From assembly GCA_947579605.1 (NCBI GenBank), contig OX388319.1, forward strand, positions 868,001 through 932,000: a stretch of 64,000 bases of DNA. Reading direction: 5' to 3'. Below the pieces are notes generated by a model. That model was given only the letters and a program-made list of their open reading frames with translations. It searched no databases and was not told where the DNA came from. The first letter of the stretch is position 1; every line of letters begins with the position of its first letter. This DNA is from Athripsodes cinereus. Its lineage: Eukaryota > Arthropoda > Insecta > Trichoptera > Leptoceridae. Positions 12,001 to 27,000 of the stretch are shown piece by piece. Both the position numbers and the translations under genes were made by a program.

Positions 12001-15000
12001 TGGTATCTTGGCATGGGGTGGTGCTTACAAGAACAGCGTCTATTCACTGGGTGTCAATCAGAGAGGTGTTACAAAGATAATTCTTAGAAAGCCTTTTGAC
12101 TACCAGACCCTGAAACTTTTTAAGGAACTTGCGGTTCCCTCCTAGTAATGTCTTTATAGGAGGAAGCCAGTATGCCAAAAACGGAAACAGAAGTAGATGG
12201 GAAGAGAATACAATAAATGCAAATTAATATTAATATATATTAATATATTTACGTGATTCTGAAGTGTTCTTTGTGTTTGAGTGCCTTGTCCATGGGCAAA
12301 AGTTGTCTAGAAGTGTAGTGAGCGTGCTGAGCCAACCTCTTATCTAAGGCTTCTAGGAGTACTTCATCTGATACCTACAAACAGCACACAATGAATAAAC
12401 CACAACATAAAAAATAAATCGGCAGAATAAAATCATAAATTAAAAACAAAAAACAATGTTACTTCACACCTCTATTAAAATAATTATGTTAAAACATTTC
12501 TGACACTTACTGCATCATCTTCAAACCCTATGGCCTTTGCACCAAAACTCAGGCACTCATTTTCATTTCCGAGAAAAGCATTAAACTCATTCATTCATTC
12601 ATAAAATTACTATTTTCCAAGATTAGGATAGCCAATCGATGACTGCATAAAATAAATATGCAAATAGTCCTCTTCTTGTGAACAAAAATTAGATATTCGG
12701 GATGAGTGGATATGTAATCACCGAATGGAAAATGTTTGTATTTAATTTATTGACTAACAGTTCTTAATGGAAGATCATTGATGATGATGATGATTTTGGA
12801 TGATTTTATTTATGACGCCGTTTTACAGTCTCTAGACCGTCTCAAGGGCGCCAGTGAAGAGTTCAGTCTTTAATTTGCCTCTGAAGCTAGTGATATCATT
12901 ATACTATGAAATAAAAATGAAACAAAATATAATTATAGTAATTCAACTGGTGACTTTATTAATATGCAAGCCCACTTTCCAAAGCTTCCGCTCTCGTTGT
13001 TAAATGTAAAGGCTGTTTCATAAAGGATATTTTAGGAATACAGTGGATCCCCAGTAATCCGAAAAACATTTTGCAGGGTAGTGTCAAACTATCAAATTTG
13101 TCGGATTATAGAGTACTGCCTAAGACTCCCTATAGTCCGGAATTTTTTACAAACGATTACCCTGTAATTCGACCAAATTACAGATCCAATGATAAAATTT
13201 TGTATTATGTTATACTCTGAAGTACAAATCATACTTCATTGTACAAGTTGTAACCTGCTTAATCATGCATTATCTACATAGCATATCGGATTAGACGGGG
13301 CTGTATTACTGGGGGTCACTGTACTTGTCTTCTACAGGATACAAAAAAACTCACAGAAAAGCTACAAGACAGCTTGAAATTTCTTATCGCAAAGTTGTTT
13401 CTCAAGCTAGTAAATTATAAGCGATGGTTTCAATAAAGTTTCCATAAAGTGAATTTCTAAATGTTATAACAAACGGACTGAAGAAGTCGGTATTTACTTC
13501 AGAAAGTTTCAACAGATTTTTTTTTATGTAGGTACCTGTTTAGGGTTGAGACAAGCCTCATCCATAATGGAGATGATTCCTTTGTGCGGTGCGTCCACCA
13601 GCTCACAGATGACTCTGTTGTTGAAATACTGGATGGGTGTCCACTGGATGCCTTCTCTCTCATACTCTTCTTGTTCTTGGCGCAGTACCAATTCTGGAAA
13701 ACAAATGGTAAGAAGTTTTAATAGTTAACCTCTTTGATTCACATCTTCATATATTTTCTCATACTCATTCCTTTCATCAAGAGGACTTGATGAATGACAT
13801 TTATTACATGCAGTTAGTCCGCTGGCTACCCTACTTGTGAGAAAGGTCATGATGATATGAATGAATGAATGAATAAACTGAGAAAGTTCCAAAAAGATAC
13901 ACCTATTTGCTCTAAGAGCAAACTACAGAAGCAAATTTTTTTTGGGGTCTTATATTTCAGATCTTGATTGGATCAAAATCTCCGTCTAAATGGCGCTGGA
14001 ACACTTTGGTTTCGTCATCTGCATGTTGTGTCCTAATCCAATCAAACAATTAAAAATAAATAAACATTTTAAATCGACCAGTTAAGGAAGTGGACCAGTG
14101 GCACATCTGGCACAACAACGAACTGTATGATATGAATCAGGCCCCTAGCATCTCAGCCCATATGAGACTTCTCAGATTGAGATGGGCTAGGCATGCACAG
14201 AGAATGCCGAATATACGCTTCCCTAAAAGAATTATGGCTGGAAACCCGGGCGGTAGAAGACAAAGTCAAAAAGGATGCGGCGCAGCTTCTCCAGGTGGGA
14301 AATTGGAAGTCGGCTGCTGAGGACAGGGGGACTGGAGGCATATGTTGCTGGAGGCCAAGGCTCAATATGGGCGGTAGCGCCATCGGAGAGAGAGAGAAAC
14401 ATTTTAAATAAACTTATTGAAGAACTCACCAATGAATAACTGTTGTAACTTTTCATTGCAGTAATTAATACAAAACTGTTCAAAGCTATTTGTATCAAAT
14501 ATTTCAAATCCATAAATATCCAACACTCCAATTAAAGTGTTCTTAATTTGATTTACTGGTACTTCTATAGCCTGGTTAATCCTCTGGACGACCCACGTAA
14601 ATAGTCTGTCATACACAGCTTTAGCTAGAGCGTCTCTCGTGTAACTGGCGTCAGTGAGGTTATGTTCTTTACTAACTAGCTCTCCTCCTGCAGAAAGTAC
14701 TCTACCGACTAATGCTCCTTTCAAAGCACTCTCACTCACTCCTAATGAGTTGCAGCATTGTTTAAGTGGTCCAGATATGTTGATGTCTGAGTCAGAGTTG
14801 CCAGGTGAGAAAGTTAATTCGCCCTGTAAATTTAAAATGAATAGATTTAGTCAATTTGAATGGCAACTTTAAATTTCCAAAGCCTTTTTTTTAATTCAAA
14901 AAAAGATCGTATTTTAATTGAATAAACCCATTAGGAATTAAGTAATACAGTTTATTTCTCTCTATCTAGCGGCTGTGTTTAAGGAGATTTTTTAGATTAG

Positions 15001-18000
15001 ATTAGATTAATTGTATTTTGTATGGTGGGTAACAGTCAAACATATTAAAAAAGTAAGTGAGATGATGTCACTATATCATATTAGTTTGACATCAGTATAT
15101 TATAACACAGTAAGGCTGACCTGTACACAAATGATGATGTAAATTTGTAATTTTTTATTATTTAATAAATACTTATTGTTTCCAATTGACTTGACTATTT
15201 TGCATTATTTTATTGACTGTTCTATTTGTGAGACATATTCTATGCTTGTGATTTTGTGATTATTGCTTCTATTTGCGTTTTGTAGTCTATTGAACTATTT
15301 CATCAACATGTAAAAGTCTCAAGACGTGTGTTGACATTATTAAATAAATAAATAAATAAATTATCATTTATTTTATTGTGGTATAATAAAAGTCATCTAC
15401 TGATGATAGAAATAAATGGCTTGCTCAAAAAGAGTCCTATACCCAGCAGTGGATGGACATAAGACTAAAAAGGTAAACGTACTATTGAGCATTTTGTGTT
15501 AAGTTAAATAAGTTTCAGAATATTTTGAATAGTAATTACCAACTTTCATAATATACCTTATCAAAACACTGTTTAATTGATAAAGAACCAATCGAAATGA
15601 ATTATAATATGCTTAGTACTCACCAATTGGATAACGGCTGCCACTGTACTCCAGATTTCATTGATTTGTTGCTGTGTGAAGCTTAGAGATGAGAAGGAAT
15701 GATTAGTGGCTGTGTAGGATTTGGAATCATTAGCGGTTGGTTTAGTTGGACCCATCAGTTTGTAAGTGTTACTCTTAGCCAGACCCCAGCCTTTGAGTTG
15801 GGCATCAGAACCTCCTCCCAATAACTGGAAAATTTAAAAAAATGCACAAAATTAAAATCAGTTATCAACAATATACTGATGTTCAGTGCCGAGAACTCTA
15901 TAAAAACAGTGAATAGTAATGTTAACAAACCTGATAGAAAGAATGGAAGTTCCTCTCTCCGCTCTGTTGATGAATGACACGAGATTTCTCCAGGAGATAG
16001 TTGCTGATGTGACCTCCCACTGGATCTCCTTTATAGTCAAAGTGGATATCCATGTACTTGCCAAACCTCGAGGAGTTGTCATTACGATTTGTCTTGGCAT
16101 TACCAAATGTTTCCAGAATAGCATTTGATTGGATCAAAACATTTTTTACCCTGGAAATTTTAACAAATCAATTATTAGTACCAATCTATTATCTATCCTC
16201 TTACAAGTTTTTATTTCTCTCTATAATATTGCTACTGATCTATACACAAATATTTTTCTGATTTCTATAGTCTATTGGGGTGTTGTATCTAATCTGTTTA
16301 TTATGTCTTAATTTGTTTTTTGCACATATATTACTGATTGCACTGTCAGCCTCAACACAGGTTTAAGCCTAGTGAGGTGGCAAAGTGGAATTAGTTTTAT
16401 TGGCATATGGATATTTGAACTGTATTTGATTGTATATGATTATTTGAGGAAATAAATTTAGGAATTGTTTAGTTATAAATCTTTCCACTCCTGCATAATG
16501 TAATGTATCCTTACCGACTGTGTGTCTCACCTTTCAATATATTCTCTATGAACTTGCGTTGTGTTGGCGGCAATATACTTCATGATATACTTGGAGGCTT
16601 CTGTCTTACCGGCTCCTGACTCTCCACTGATTAGGATGCATGTGTCTTTACCCTAAAACGTTCAAGAGAAGAGTAACAAACTTGATGAAGGTTCAGTCAA
16701 TGACAAAATTGGGGAGTATGTTTTAATTTTATATATTATCAAAAATAAGAATAAGATTGAAGAGTTTGATCATGTAATTTACACTCCCAGCAACAACCAA
16801 ATCTGGAGGCAGCCCCGTTCCGAGCATCCACAACTTTGTTACTTAAGAAGTGTTAATGTGGATTCTGGGCAAACACATTTCTATTCAGCTTAAGGCTATG
16901 GCTAAGTTGAAAATAAATAAGTCAATGCTAGAATTCAAATACTAGAACACTTATTTAAAATGTTGTTTAAAATGTTATCATAAGGTTATCCTTCAACTCA
17001 ATATCTGTAATCATAAATTTTCTGTTTACCTGTTGTCTAAGAACTCTCTGACAAGCATCTGAAACTGCAAAAACATGTGGAGGCACCTCAAACATCTCTC
17101 TACCTTTATACTGACTCATAGTGTTAGGGCCATAGATGTCCAGGGTTTTGTAAGGGTTCACTGAGACCATTACTTCTCCGATATAAGTGTATATCTTGTT
17201 GTGCTGGAATCTGGAAAAAAGGAAAATGTTTTCTTTATTTTTACGGCTATAAAAAAATGTGGAAAGATAAAAGTTGAAGTAACATAACATAACACGTATA
17301 GACAATTCACACAGACCGAGCTAGTCCCAAACTAAGATATGAATCTTGTATTATGGGTACTAACACGGCGATACACATATACAATGCACTAAACACATAT
17401 ACATGTAACACAAGTGGCTTGTATGAATAAGTATTTGACTTGTTGGTAAGTTTTTTGTTGTTTTCATTGTGTTTAAGTGTATATAGATTTTGTGTGTCTT
17501 CCCCTTACGGACTTGATCTAGTTGGGGAACAGTGTAAGATTACTTGTACTTGTATTAAATATAGATATTTCTATTTCTGGGAAACATCTCAGATGGATTA
17601 CTTGCACTCCAGTTTATTATGTATAGTATTACCAACGTTATTATTTTAAAAATATCACCCAGCACTCAGATCATAACAGCTTTTGGCCAAGGCAATCTCG
17701 GCAGGAAAAATGAAAAAAAAAGAAATGTCAAGTAAAAAAAAACAAAAAACAGCGAGACAGAAAAACACAAAAGATATCATCAAAAAGAAACAGAATCTTA
17801 GGAGAGTCTCTTTCCTGATGATAAAGTCATTGTATGTTACGTTGAAAATATCGATATGATATATATGGACAATTTGTAAAGCGCTGTCTAATCATAACAT
17901 GCAACCTCAAGGGCGCTGTATTGTGTGTCTATCGTTTGAAGCATCCAGTAAAAAGGTGTGTTTTCAGCTTCCTTTTGAAGCTCTGCTCTCTATTCGCCTC

Positions 18001-21000
18001 CACTCTTGTTCCAACATCTGGAACTCGCAACACTAAATATTCTATCTCTTCCATCCTGCGAGATCAAGATTGCTCAATAAGTCTGCTTTTTGCTTCACCT
18101 TGTGCTGAGCGAAGCATAAGTTGTCTGTCACTGATGGTCACGATCTCGCACATCTCCAACAAATAAGACGGCGACACACATTTCGAAGCCGAGAACACCA
18201 TCATACATATCTTGTACTCCATTCGTTGGTTTACTATTAGCTAATTCAAAAGTTCGTCTTAGCCTAAAGTCGCAGACTCAGCCTCATGCACAAGAGGTAT
18301 GCGGTTATATTCCAGGTGTCGACAAACTTCCCTTTCACGAAACAAGCTTTTAGCTTACAGTGAAAGGTGTATAAAGTTGTATTTGGGCTTATAACAAAAA
18401 CCCATAATATATCTTTTTCAAAAAAAAAAAAAAAACATTTAGGAGAGGAGTAATGTATTCAGATCTTCCCCTCTTAAAAGAAGTCTAGCAGCAGCATAAA
18501 ATACAGACTGGATCCTATTCAGCTGCACCATGAGAAGATCATAGTACAGGCTGTTGCAATAGTCCAGTCTGGAGACCACCAAGGCATTAACCATATTACA
18601 TAAATGGGTATACCTAATTAATTAATTGACTACACATTCTGCTTATCAACTGTAATACATAATTATTATCTACGCTTATCTTATTGATAATAAACAGTAA
18701 TACTAATAATATGCTATAAGTTATATACAGTATCTATCTATTGGTTTATAGCCAGTTACAATAATCTGTCTATTACATACATGCATTGGCCTAAGTGATG
18801 AGGTCATTGATTTATAATATATTATTATTAGATTACAACGAAAAGGCAAAAATCACTAAGGTCTGCTAACACAGACTCTGTGAATAAACTTGTGGTGCCA
18901 CCTATAGAGGGGTTCTGGCTAACTATGTTGGCCGTGCCTTTTGTTTGGTTGGTCCGTTGCTGTGGAACAAATTTCCCTATGATTTGCGAAATCTAGAGAG
19001 TGTGCAGGTGTTCAAGGTATGGTTAAAAACCCTATGGAGGTTTATGATTCTTGAATGGGCCCTTGCAGTGGTTTTTTCCACCAAACGGCGCATCTTAAAA
19101 AAATTGTCTAGTTATTATTAGATTTCGCCTACTACAATTTTTTTTTTCTGAATTCCAATGTAATTTCTTCACTTTACGCTAGCCTGATGATGAGGGCTGA
19201 GAGCGAAAGCTTCTTAAAACTGACTCCCAACTAATATAACTGACTTCCAACTAATATGTATATATTTAATGTTTTTTTTATGTGTTTGTTGTAACTATAT
19301 TTGAATGACTAGGTTTCTACTCTCTGACCCCCGTAGTCTGTTGGTTTCGCTCTTGGTGTCTGTGGGGACTGGTCGGCAGCTTTGGGTCTGGGTCTCGGTA
19401 GATAATTGGGGGAATTCTTGTGTGGGTGGGGGTTTGGGAGGTGTGGCTCAGTAAATAACACATTTATGTCTGTAAAGGGGCACAGCATTACTCATGTCCT
19501 TTGTTATTGTGTTTATTTTTAATATGTATATGTTGGGCCTGTTTGTGTTTATGTTTGTGATGAATAAATAAATAAATAAATATTATGTAAATAATAATTA
19601 TACTAAATTGTTTTATTTGTAATAAATAATATAAAACATTGAGATGATATATGCAATGGCGAGTTTATTACTATACAGTGACGTCTTCTAACATAACCAC
19701 GTCAGGTATATTGCTCTACACATCCTATTATAATATAATACTATGAATGATATCATAATAATATTTGTGTCTACACACATTTGACCTTATACCACACTAA
19801 ACCATACCACCTTACTTCACATACAATACCATAACTATTATAGTTACTTATCTAACTAATGATATTATAAACCATAACACATTATAGGTATATAGGTAAC
19901 ACTTTAGTTTATTTATTCTTTTTGCACATCATCATTATATAACAGTGCACAAAACAATACAAAATTTAAAACATCAAGTAAAACAATACAAAAATAAAAA
20001 TACTAGGATGATAATATGCAGTGCACTATTAAAGTGATTTCTTCAGAAAATTTTGTTGCGAACGCGAATGTTTCTGCCTGCGTGTCAGAATTATAATATA
20101 TTCGATAGGTGCATAGCTATCACCAGTACATACATAATACTTATAAAATATTTCCCGACATTTTATCAGACGGGATTCCCAAATACATATTGGAATAGGT
20201 ACGTAGTAAAAGTCGACAGATAAGAGAAATTATGAACATCCTAGTACAGTTTTTTTTATAGATATTAATGCTTTTAAAAGCGAACACAAGTAGTGTAGAA
20301 GATGAAAGGTGGTCAGCTTGAGACGATATCGTTTCTACTGGTTTTTCGTTCACACGGTTCAAATGGCTGACGATATTTTGGCGTCCTGGCGATATTCGCC
20401 AAATGTGAACACCACATAATAAAAGATGAGAATGAGAAGCTGGTGACTGACGGCATAAAGCCCAGAACAGAGATGCCTGGAGAAACATGGGAGGGGTTTA
20501 AGTTCAGCAATGCACAGAAATGACAGTACGTATATGAGTAAATGCAGCATAGACATTCTACACTTGCAGCGCGGTACATTTTTTCGGATTTTTTGTGTAC
20601 CAACATCGATGTCCTTCAAGCATTAGCAACGTCAGTTTAAAACTGGATGCAAAATTTGATTGGCTGCATGACCAATTTTTTTTTGAATTACCGATTTAGT
20701 AGAATACCTAATCTTTGAAATGCAGAATTTTATACCGGATTAAGAAATAAAAAACATGTACAACATTATCGTTAACAATGGATGGAAGACGAAAGACGTC
20801 TCGAGCTCTGTCATTGATAAAAATTATTGTAGGTATAATTAAAAATGTATATTTTTTATCAATACACAGATATTGATCTTACAATATTCTGCTCCAACTG
20901 AGCGTAAAAAATAATAAAAGAAAGGAAAAGTACGTTGGTACAATATGATATTAACGGTATTGTTACGGGAGAATGAGATAAACAGCGAATCTGATTACAT

Positions 21001-24000
21001 TACAGTAATATGTTACAAGTTGTAAAACATTGTATAATGATTATTTTATTGCAATCAATAACATTAAATATCTGCACATCATAATAATGTACCAACCGAA
21101 CTGTTGTATAAATAAAACGTTCAAATACAGTCGTACCTCATACAAATTATTTTACACTATTGGGAACATGCATGTGTGAGGAATATGAATAAATGTTATC
21201 AATTCATATTATTAATAAATATAAGCTGATTACGAATATCCTAATAAGAAACGATAAAATAAAACTTTTCATTCATAATTTTCATTTTAAAAATCCATAT
21301 TTTCTGTTATTGAATTAGCTCGTTGTGACATCGCTAGGCGCTATTTTGTATATTTTGACGTTGTGGATCCGACTCTTTACATTCGCGACTACCAAAATAC
21401 TATGATTTAAATTTTTATTTAACTTAAATTATTTTATGAACTGTTTTATTTTTAATATATGTATTTGTAATTGTGATGAATTTTGTAGTATGTGTATATG
21501 ACGAGTCCAAGTGAATGAACAATAAGGGCCTAAGGATAATAAAAATAAATAAGTAAATAACAGCTTTTTGTTTTTTAACAACGAAAATGTGAGTACAGAG
21601 GAAAATGTCTCTTCTTGGCTTCGTGCCCTTATCAGATTTCTCCAACGTTAGCAATCACCTTTGTAAAGGTCTCTCTATCCTACTCCGGTCCAGTGTCTCA
21701 TATTAGACAGCCATGAGGTCTGTCTTCTGCCAGGACCATGGCGTCTTCAACCTTTCCCATTAATATGAAAGAATCTAATGATTAAATTCCAAGAGATCTA
21801 AAAACTCACAGGAATATTTTCTAGTACCTTTGAATTGAAATAATATAGATACATCAAGTATGTCGATATTATTTAAAAAAGTTGAAATTATTGTATTCCC
21901 AGTATTCAACTGATAAATGAGACCATAGTGCAAATTTAATGTTGGTTGGTATAAGGATCAGAGGTGAACAAAATATGCGCAGTAGAAATTACAGTCTCTG
22001 AAGATAATTATATTTTTAAAAAGTGTTAAGAGAAGCGCCTTAAAGATGTAGTTATACTATACAAGGTCTTACCTTTTATAAAAAGTTATATAATACCGAA
22101 TGTAATGTTGTGGAAACAAAGAGTAATAATGTGATACATTGCACCTACATATCTACTTACCAACTTACTACTGTACAATCTTACAAAAATACCTACCACA
22201 TTAACCACAAAGCAACGCAATTAAAATGAAATAAAGCGATGTTAGAAATATATTACATGTTACCATCGAAAAAAAATCTTGTTTTAAGTCAGAAAAAGTA
22301 GGTCAATCTATACCATCGCGACATCTCCCATAAATGTGGTAGCAAGAAGATAAATTACATGTAATAAACACGCAAGTCGATCTCACCGTGCCAATCAAAA
22401 AGTAAGATATCATAAATTGATTGATTGAGTCGACGTTGATTTTGTAAAACTCCATTATATTGATATAATGAAAACAAAATAGTTTTTAGGTTTTAATATG
22501 ATTCCTAAAAATAGTAAAACCTAAAAACAATTTTGTTTTCATTATATCAATCATCATAAATTGACATTTAATAAATTTGTATGCACTTTTAAATCGGAAA
22601 ATGCATTATTTCTTGTGATATAAGTAGTTCGTGTACTTGGGCAGCAGCATAATCTAGGATGGACGCTTCAAATCGGAAATTGTGAGCAGAATAAACCAGG
22701 CAAGAATTGCCTTTAACAAAAATCTAAAATGTTGGAATCCCCTATCCCCTACTATTGTTTAAGTGTGAGGAAGAATCTTATTAAAACCTTTGTATGGAGC
22801 ATTTTGTTGTATGGTTACGAGACGTGGACCATCAGCAAGAGTGAAAGCGGACGGTTAGCGGCCTTTGAGATGTGATGCTATAGACGCATGCTGAAGATTC
22901 ATTGGTCAGAACTCAGAACACGTCGAAAACGAAGAAGTGTTAATCAGAGTAGGCGAAAAAAGGGCAACTCCTTAAAAGAATCAGCCAACAACGAGCTAAT
23001 TGGATTGGACACAACATAAGGCACCCAGAACTGCTCATCGCCATCGTGGAGGGTAGGACCGAAGGCACAAATGGCAGAAGCCGACCAAGAAACGCTTATA
23101 TAGACCAACTGAAGGACATGAACTGTGGCAAATACGTGGAATCAAAGAGACTAACAGACAATAGGGAGGAATGGAGAATCCAAACTCGTTGCAGACCATT
23201 CCAATGGATTGCAAAAGATGCTATAAATGTTTAGTTATTGCGTGTAGTTATTCCGCTGGCTACCTCACTTGTGGATAATGTCGTGATGATATTTATGTAT
23301 TATGAGAATTATCTCACTTATTAAAGTTGTAGTTACTTTGGTAGGTACAAAGACATGTAAATAAAAAATTAAAGACCAATAATTAATAATTAAAGAAACA
23401 GATAAAATAAATTTGTAAGATACAACAATGAAAAAATATTGGACTTTTGAATGAATCATCTTTCATTGATGACTTTATATTATATGTACTAGTACATATT
23501 ATTTTTATTATTATTGCATCGGCGTAACTACAGAGGGGAGGGGCAAAAAGGAAGGTAGCCCCCCTTAAATTCTCAAAAATAATATTGAAGAGAGACCCAC
23601 CTCACACCCGGATATTTCAGGAGTCATAGACTCCTATTTATCTGCACATTCAAAACAAAATTGTCCTCACGGGCGGGCCATTGGGCAGGTCTGAAGGACC
23701 GAACGGCTAAAACCGCTGTCGTGGGAATCTTTTAAGCTACACTCTCTTCAATGCCCCTTTTGAAAGTATGTTTATTTTATTGATTAAAAAAAAATGCAAA
23801 ATTATATAAAAAGCATAAAACAGGACTAAATATAGTACAATTAATAAAAGATAGATAACATCGAGTAAATATGATATATACAAATTGCTGAGTAACAAAA
23901 AGCCGAAGTGAGGTGTCCAGAAACTTGGTAAAAAATAATAGTAAAGTAGACAAGATTAGTATTGATTAATAGTACCTAGTTAGATTTTTTTTTTTAAATA

Positions 24001-27000
24001 TATTTATTTTATTCATAAATACACAGTATACATTGATATTACATTAATAAAACAATATAACACACAGTAAAAATGCTCCCTCCATAAGCAACTAAATGCT
24101 TGTGCGGAGGGTCGGATTTCAATTATAACATTAACACACATATAAGAATCAGCTAGAAATATTAATACACATATAAGAATTTGTTACAAATAGCAAACTT
24201 TCAGTTCTCATGTACGTTCATCAAACGTTCAACAAAATCTACCAGCACAATACAAAATTAAACCAATACAATTATTCACAACGTCAAAACAATATACAAA
24301 TCAGTTGGATCAATTTTCCTCTCATCAACATTAACACAAACACACATACACAGAAATACATCACTTTTACGCGATTCAGTGCTCAATGATGACATCATGA
24401 GCCCGAATCTCAAAATTGTCGCTGAAAGTGTTATCCCGTCTTATCCGGCTTGTAGCACTTCTTTATTATTTTTATAAGTTCGTCGCCTCTTGGAGTCTTT
24501 CTCACGTCTAATGGCAGGTTATTGAATTGGGTCTCTCCGAAATATGTGTAATGCTGCTGACCAAAAACGGTGCGTTTCTTAGAACGAACGAATACATATT
24601 TATGTCTGGTACGATTCTCAGCAAGGAAATAATGATATTCCGGTTCTTTGAGAACCTGCAGAATATATATCAGATATATCGTGCTTCCGCGATAAACTCG
24701 CCTGTGTCACAAAATCATTTGTTGCATTATATCATTGTTTTGTACTAATTTTAGCGGTCAGACTAAAAAATATGTTTTAACAATTTATTTTTTTTAAAGA
24801 AAGATATATCTGGGTTTCGTTATAAACCCAAATACAACCTTATACACCTTTCACAGTAAGCTAAAAGCTATAAAAGCTAATTTCCTATACCAATTTGCTA
24901 AAGGGGCGTTCACATTTGTTCACTTTCAGTGATCACTCTGGGTGATGAAAAGGTGAGAACAGGTTTTTCATTAATAGTGATCACTAGCGATGACGGAGTA
25001 AAGCGATTACCACCCGACATAATTTTGATGAAAAAATGTTCTTTCATTGAAACGACCGGATAAACAAGTTTTATCCCATTATTTGTCTTTTTCTCTATGA
25101 ATTTGTATTGAAGTCAGAATCATGTAAAAAAATAATCATACTGTCGAGAATTATATTAATTTTTAATAAGTGTTATTTTTCATTTTTTTTTTTACAAAAA
25201 TACGTCAAACTTCATACAACATGTCGGTGAGTGTTGACATGGCAGTGAAAGCATAGGATGAACAAGTGTGAACAGACGTGTTCACTTTCGATGAACAGTT
25301 TTGACTCTGACACTCTGGATGATCATCCAAAGGAAAGCAATGTGAATGCTACTAACTTCTGCCCCCCTAGAGTAAATGCAGGATTTACGCTCATGTATTA
25401 TTGTATAATTTCTCATTAGCACGTTTAATAATAATTAGTGATGTAACGAATGTGTGATTTTGGATATTCGCGAATGCGAATGCGAATATTTGTTGCCGAC
25501 ATTCGCGAATGCGAATATTTACTTGCTTAAATTTTTACAATTGCTCAAACATTAAAATTTCAACCCCCCCCCGTCGCCGAATTTTCAAAATGGTATAGAA
25601 ATTTAAAACATTTCAAAACTCCTCGCTTTTCTTAAAGAATATTTTCTTGCGTACTTTTTTCTACAATGTACCGGGTAAATATCCGGTACTTTTACCGAAT
25701 ATCCGATACTTTATTACCAAAATAATATTCGCAAAACATTCGCATATTTTTTGCGAATACGAATGCGAATACTTTGAAATCTGCGAATATTCGGGAATGC
25801 GAATGCGAATACGAATATTCGTTACATCACTAATGATAAATACAATAATTATAATATAGTCAAGTAATAGCTGCGTGCTAATATGATAATAATAACTATT
25901 TATTATAGACAGACAACAAATTATTCATTATGCATGCAAATTATTGTATTTATTAAACATGACTAATAAACACAAAATAAATAATATTGTCAGCAGATTT
26001 AATAAATGCATAACTTATTCTAAGATTATCTAACCTAACTGGAAGACAGCAAAAGTTTACGTCATTTCCTATTCCGTTTCTTGCAGTATTCATTATGGTA
26101 TCATATTTTTTATTTAAAACCACTCTAGATTAATCATTCCAGTTAATTCTACTCACTGAAAGTCAACCTATTTGAATAGGTATTAACTACGTAGGTATGT
26201 TGTATAATAATTATGATACACATAATTATGTGAACTTCTTTTAGGAGTGCATGACACAGAGTTTCAATGTTTGTGAATCGACTTAAAGGCTTGGTTAAGA
26301 GTACCTACTATTTAAACCTAGGTAACATTCCCAATTTCTCTGTACCATACTTATCACACGACTCAGAAATTTTTGAAATTTGTTTATATAATATAGTTCA
26401 ACTCGATATTTTTTTATTAGAGAAAATAAGGTTTTTATACGTTATTCCCTGTGTTTTCAAAGTGGAAAGACATCATCTGTTGTAGTTCTAACTTCTTACT
26501 AAGCCAATCCAGTACCCGACATCCGATTGAGTCAAAAATTCATAAAATTTATTATATAGGTATCTCGAATTTTGAAGCTTTTTTTCCATTTATTAAAAGA
26601 GATGACCTTTTGTTTTAGGTCACATTTTAACCCCCCCCCCTCTCAAAGCCAAAAGAATAAAAGGAGAATTATTGTCCTTCCAAAAAGAGGACGTTTGGTC
26701 ACCTTAAGAAAGCCTAAAGTGTTTCATTTAAACAAATTCAATATTTGACTGTTTTCAATTTCATTATACTCAACACAATTCTGGATTGAGCAATGAAACA
26801 TTTGTGTAGGAGATAGTAATATACAATTTTACAATAAGAAATTTGTGTACGCAGTGCATCCTGGGTGATGTAATAAGGTCACTGGCACACAGCCAACAGA
26901 TGTGCATGCACTGTCATTATCACACTCTTCTCACACTATGCGATACGCAACGGATATCAGTCGGATACTTATATCTTCTCAATTCTTCAACACTTCGCTT

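Noticed and set aside
15320..15360. Simple TAAA repeats here and near 19565, 28790, 54740 and 59415 as features of interest
   Set aside because: Ordinary microsatellites, mostly the tails of LINE 3' ends.
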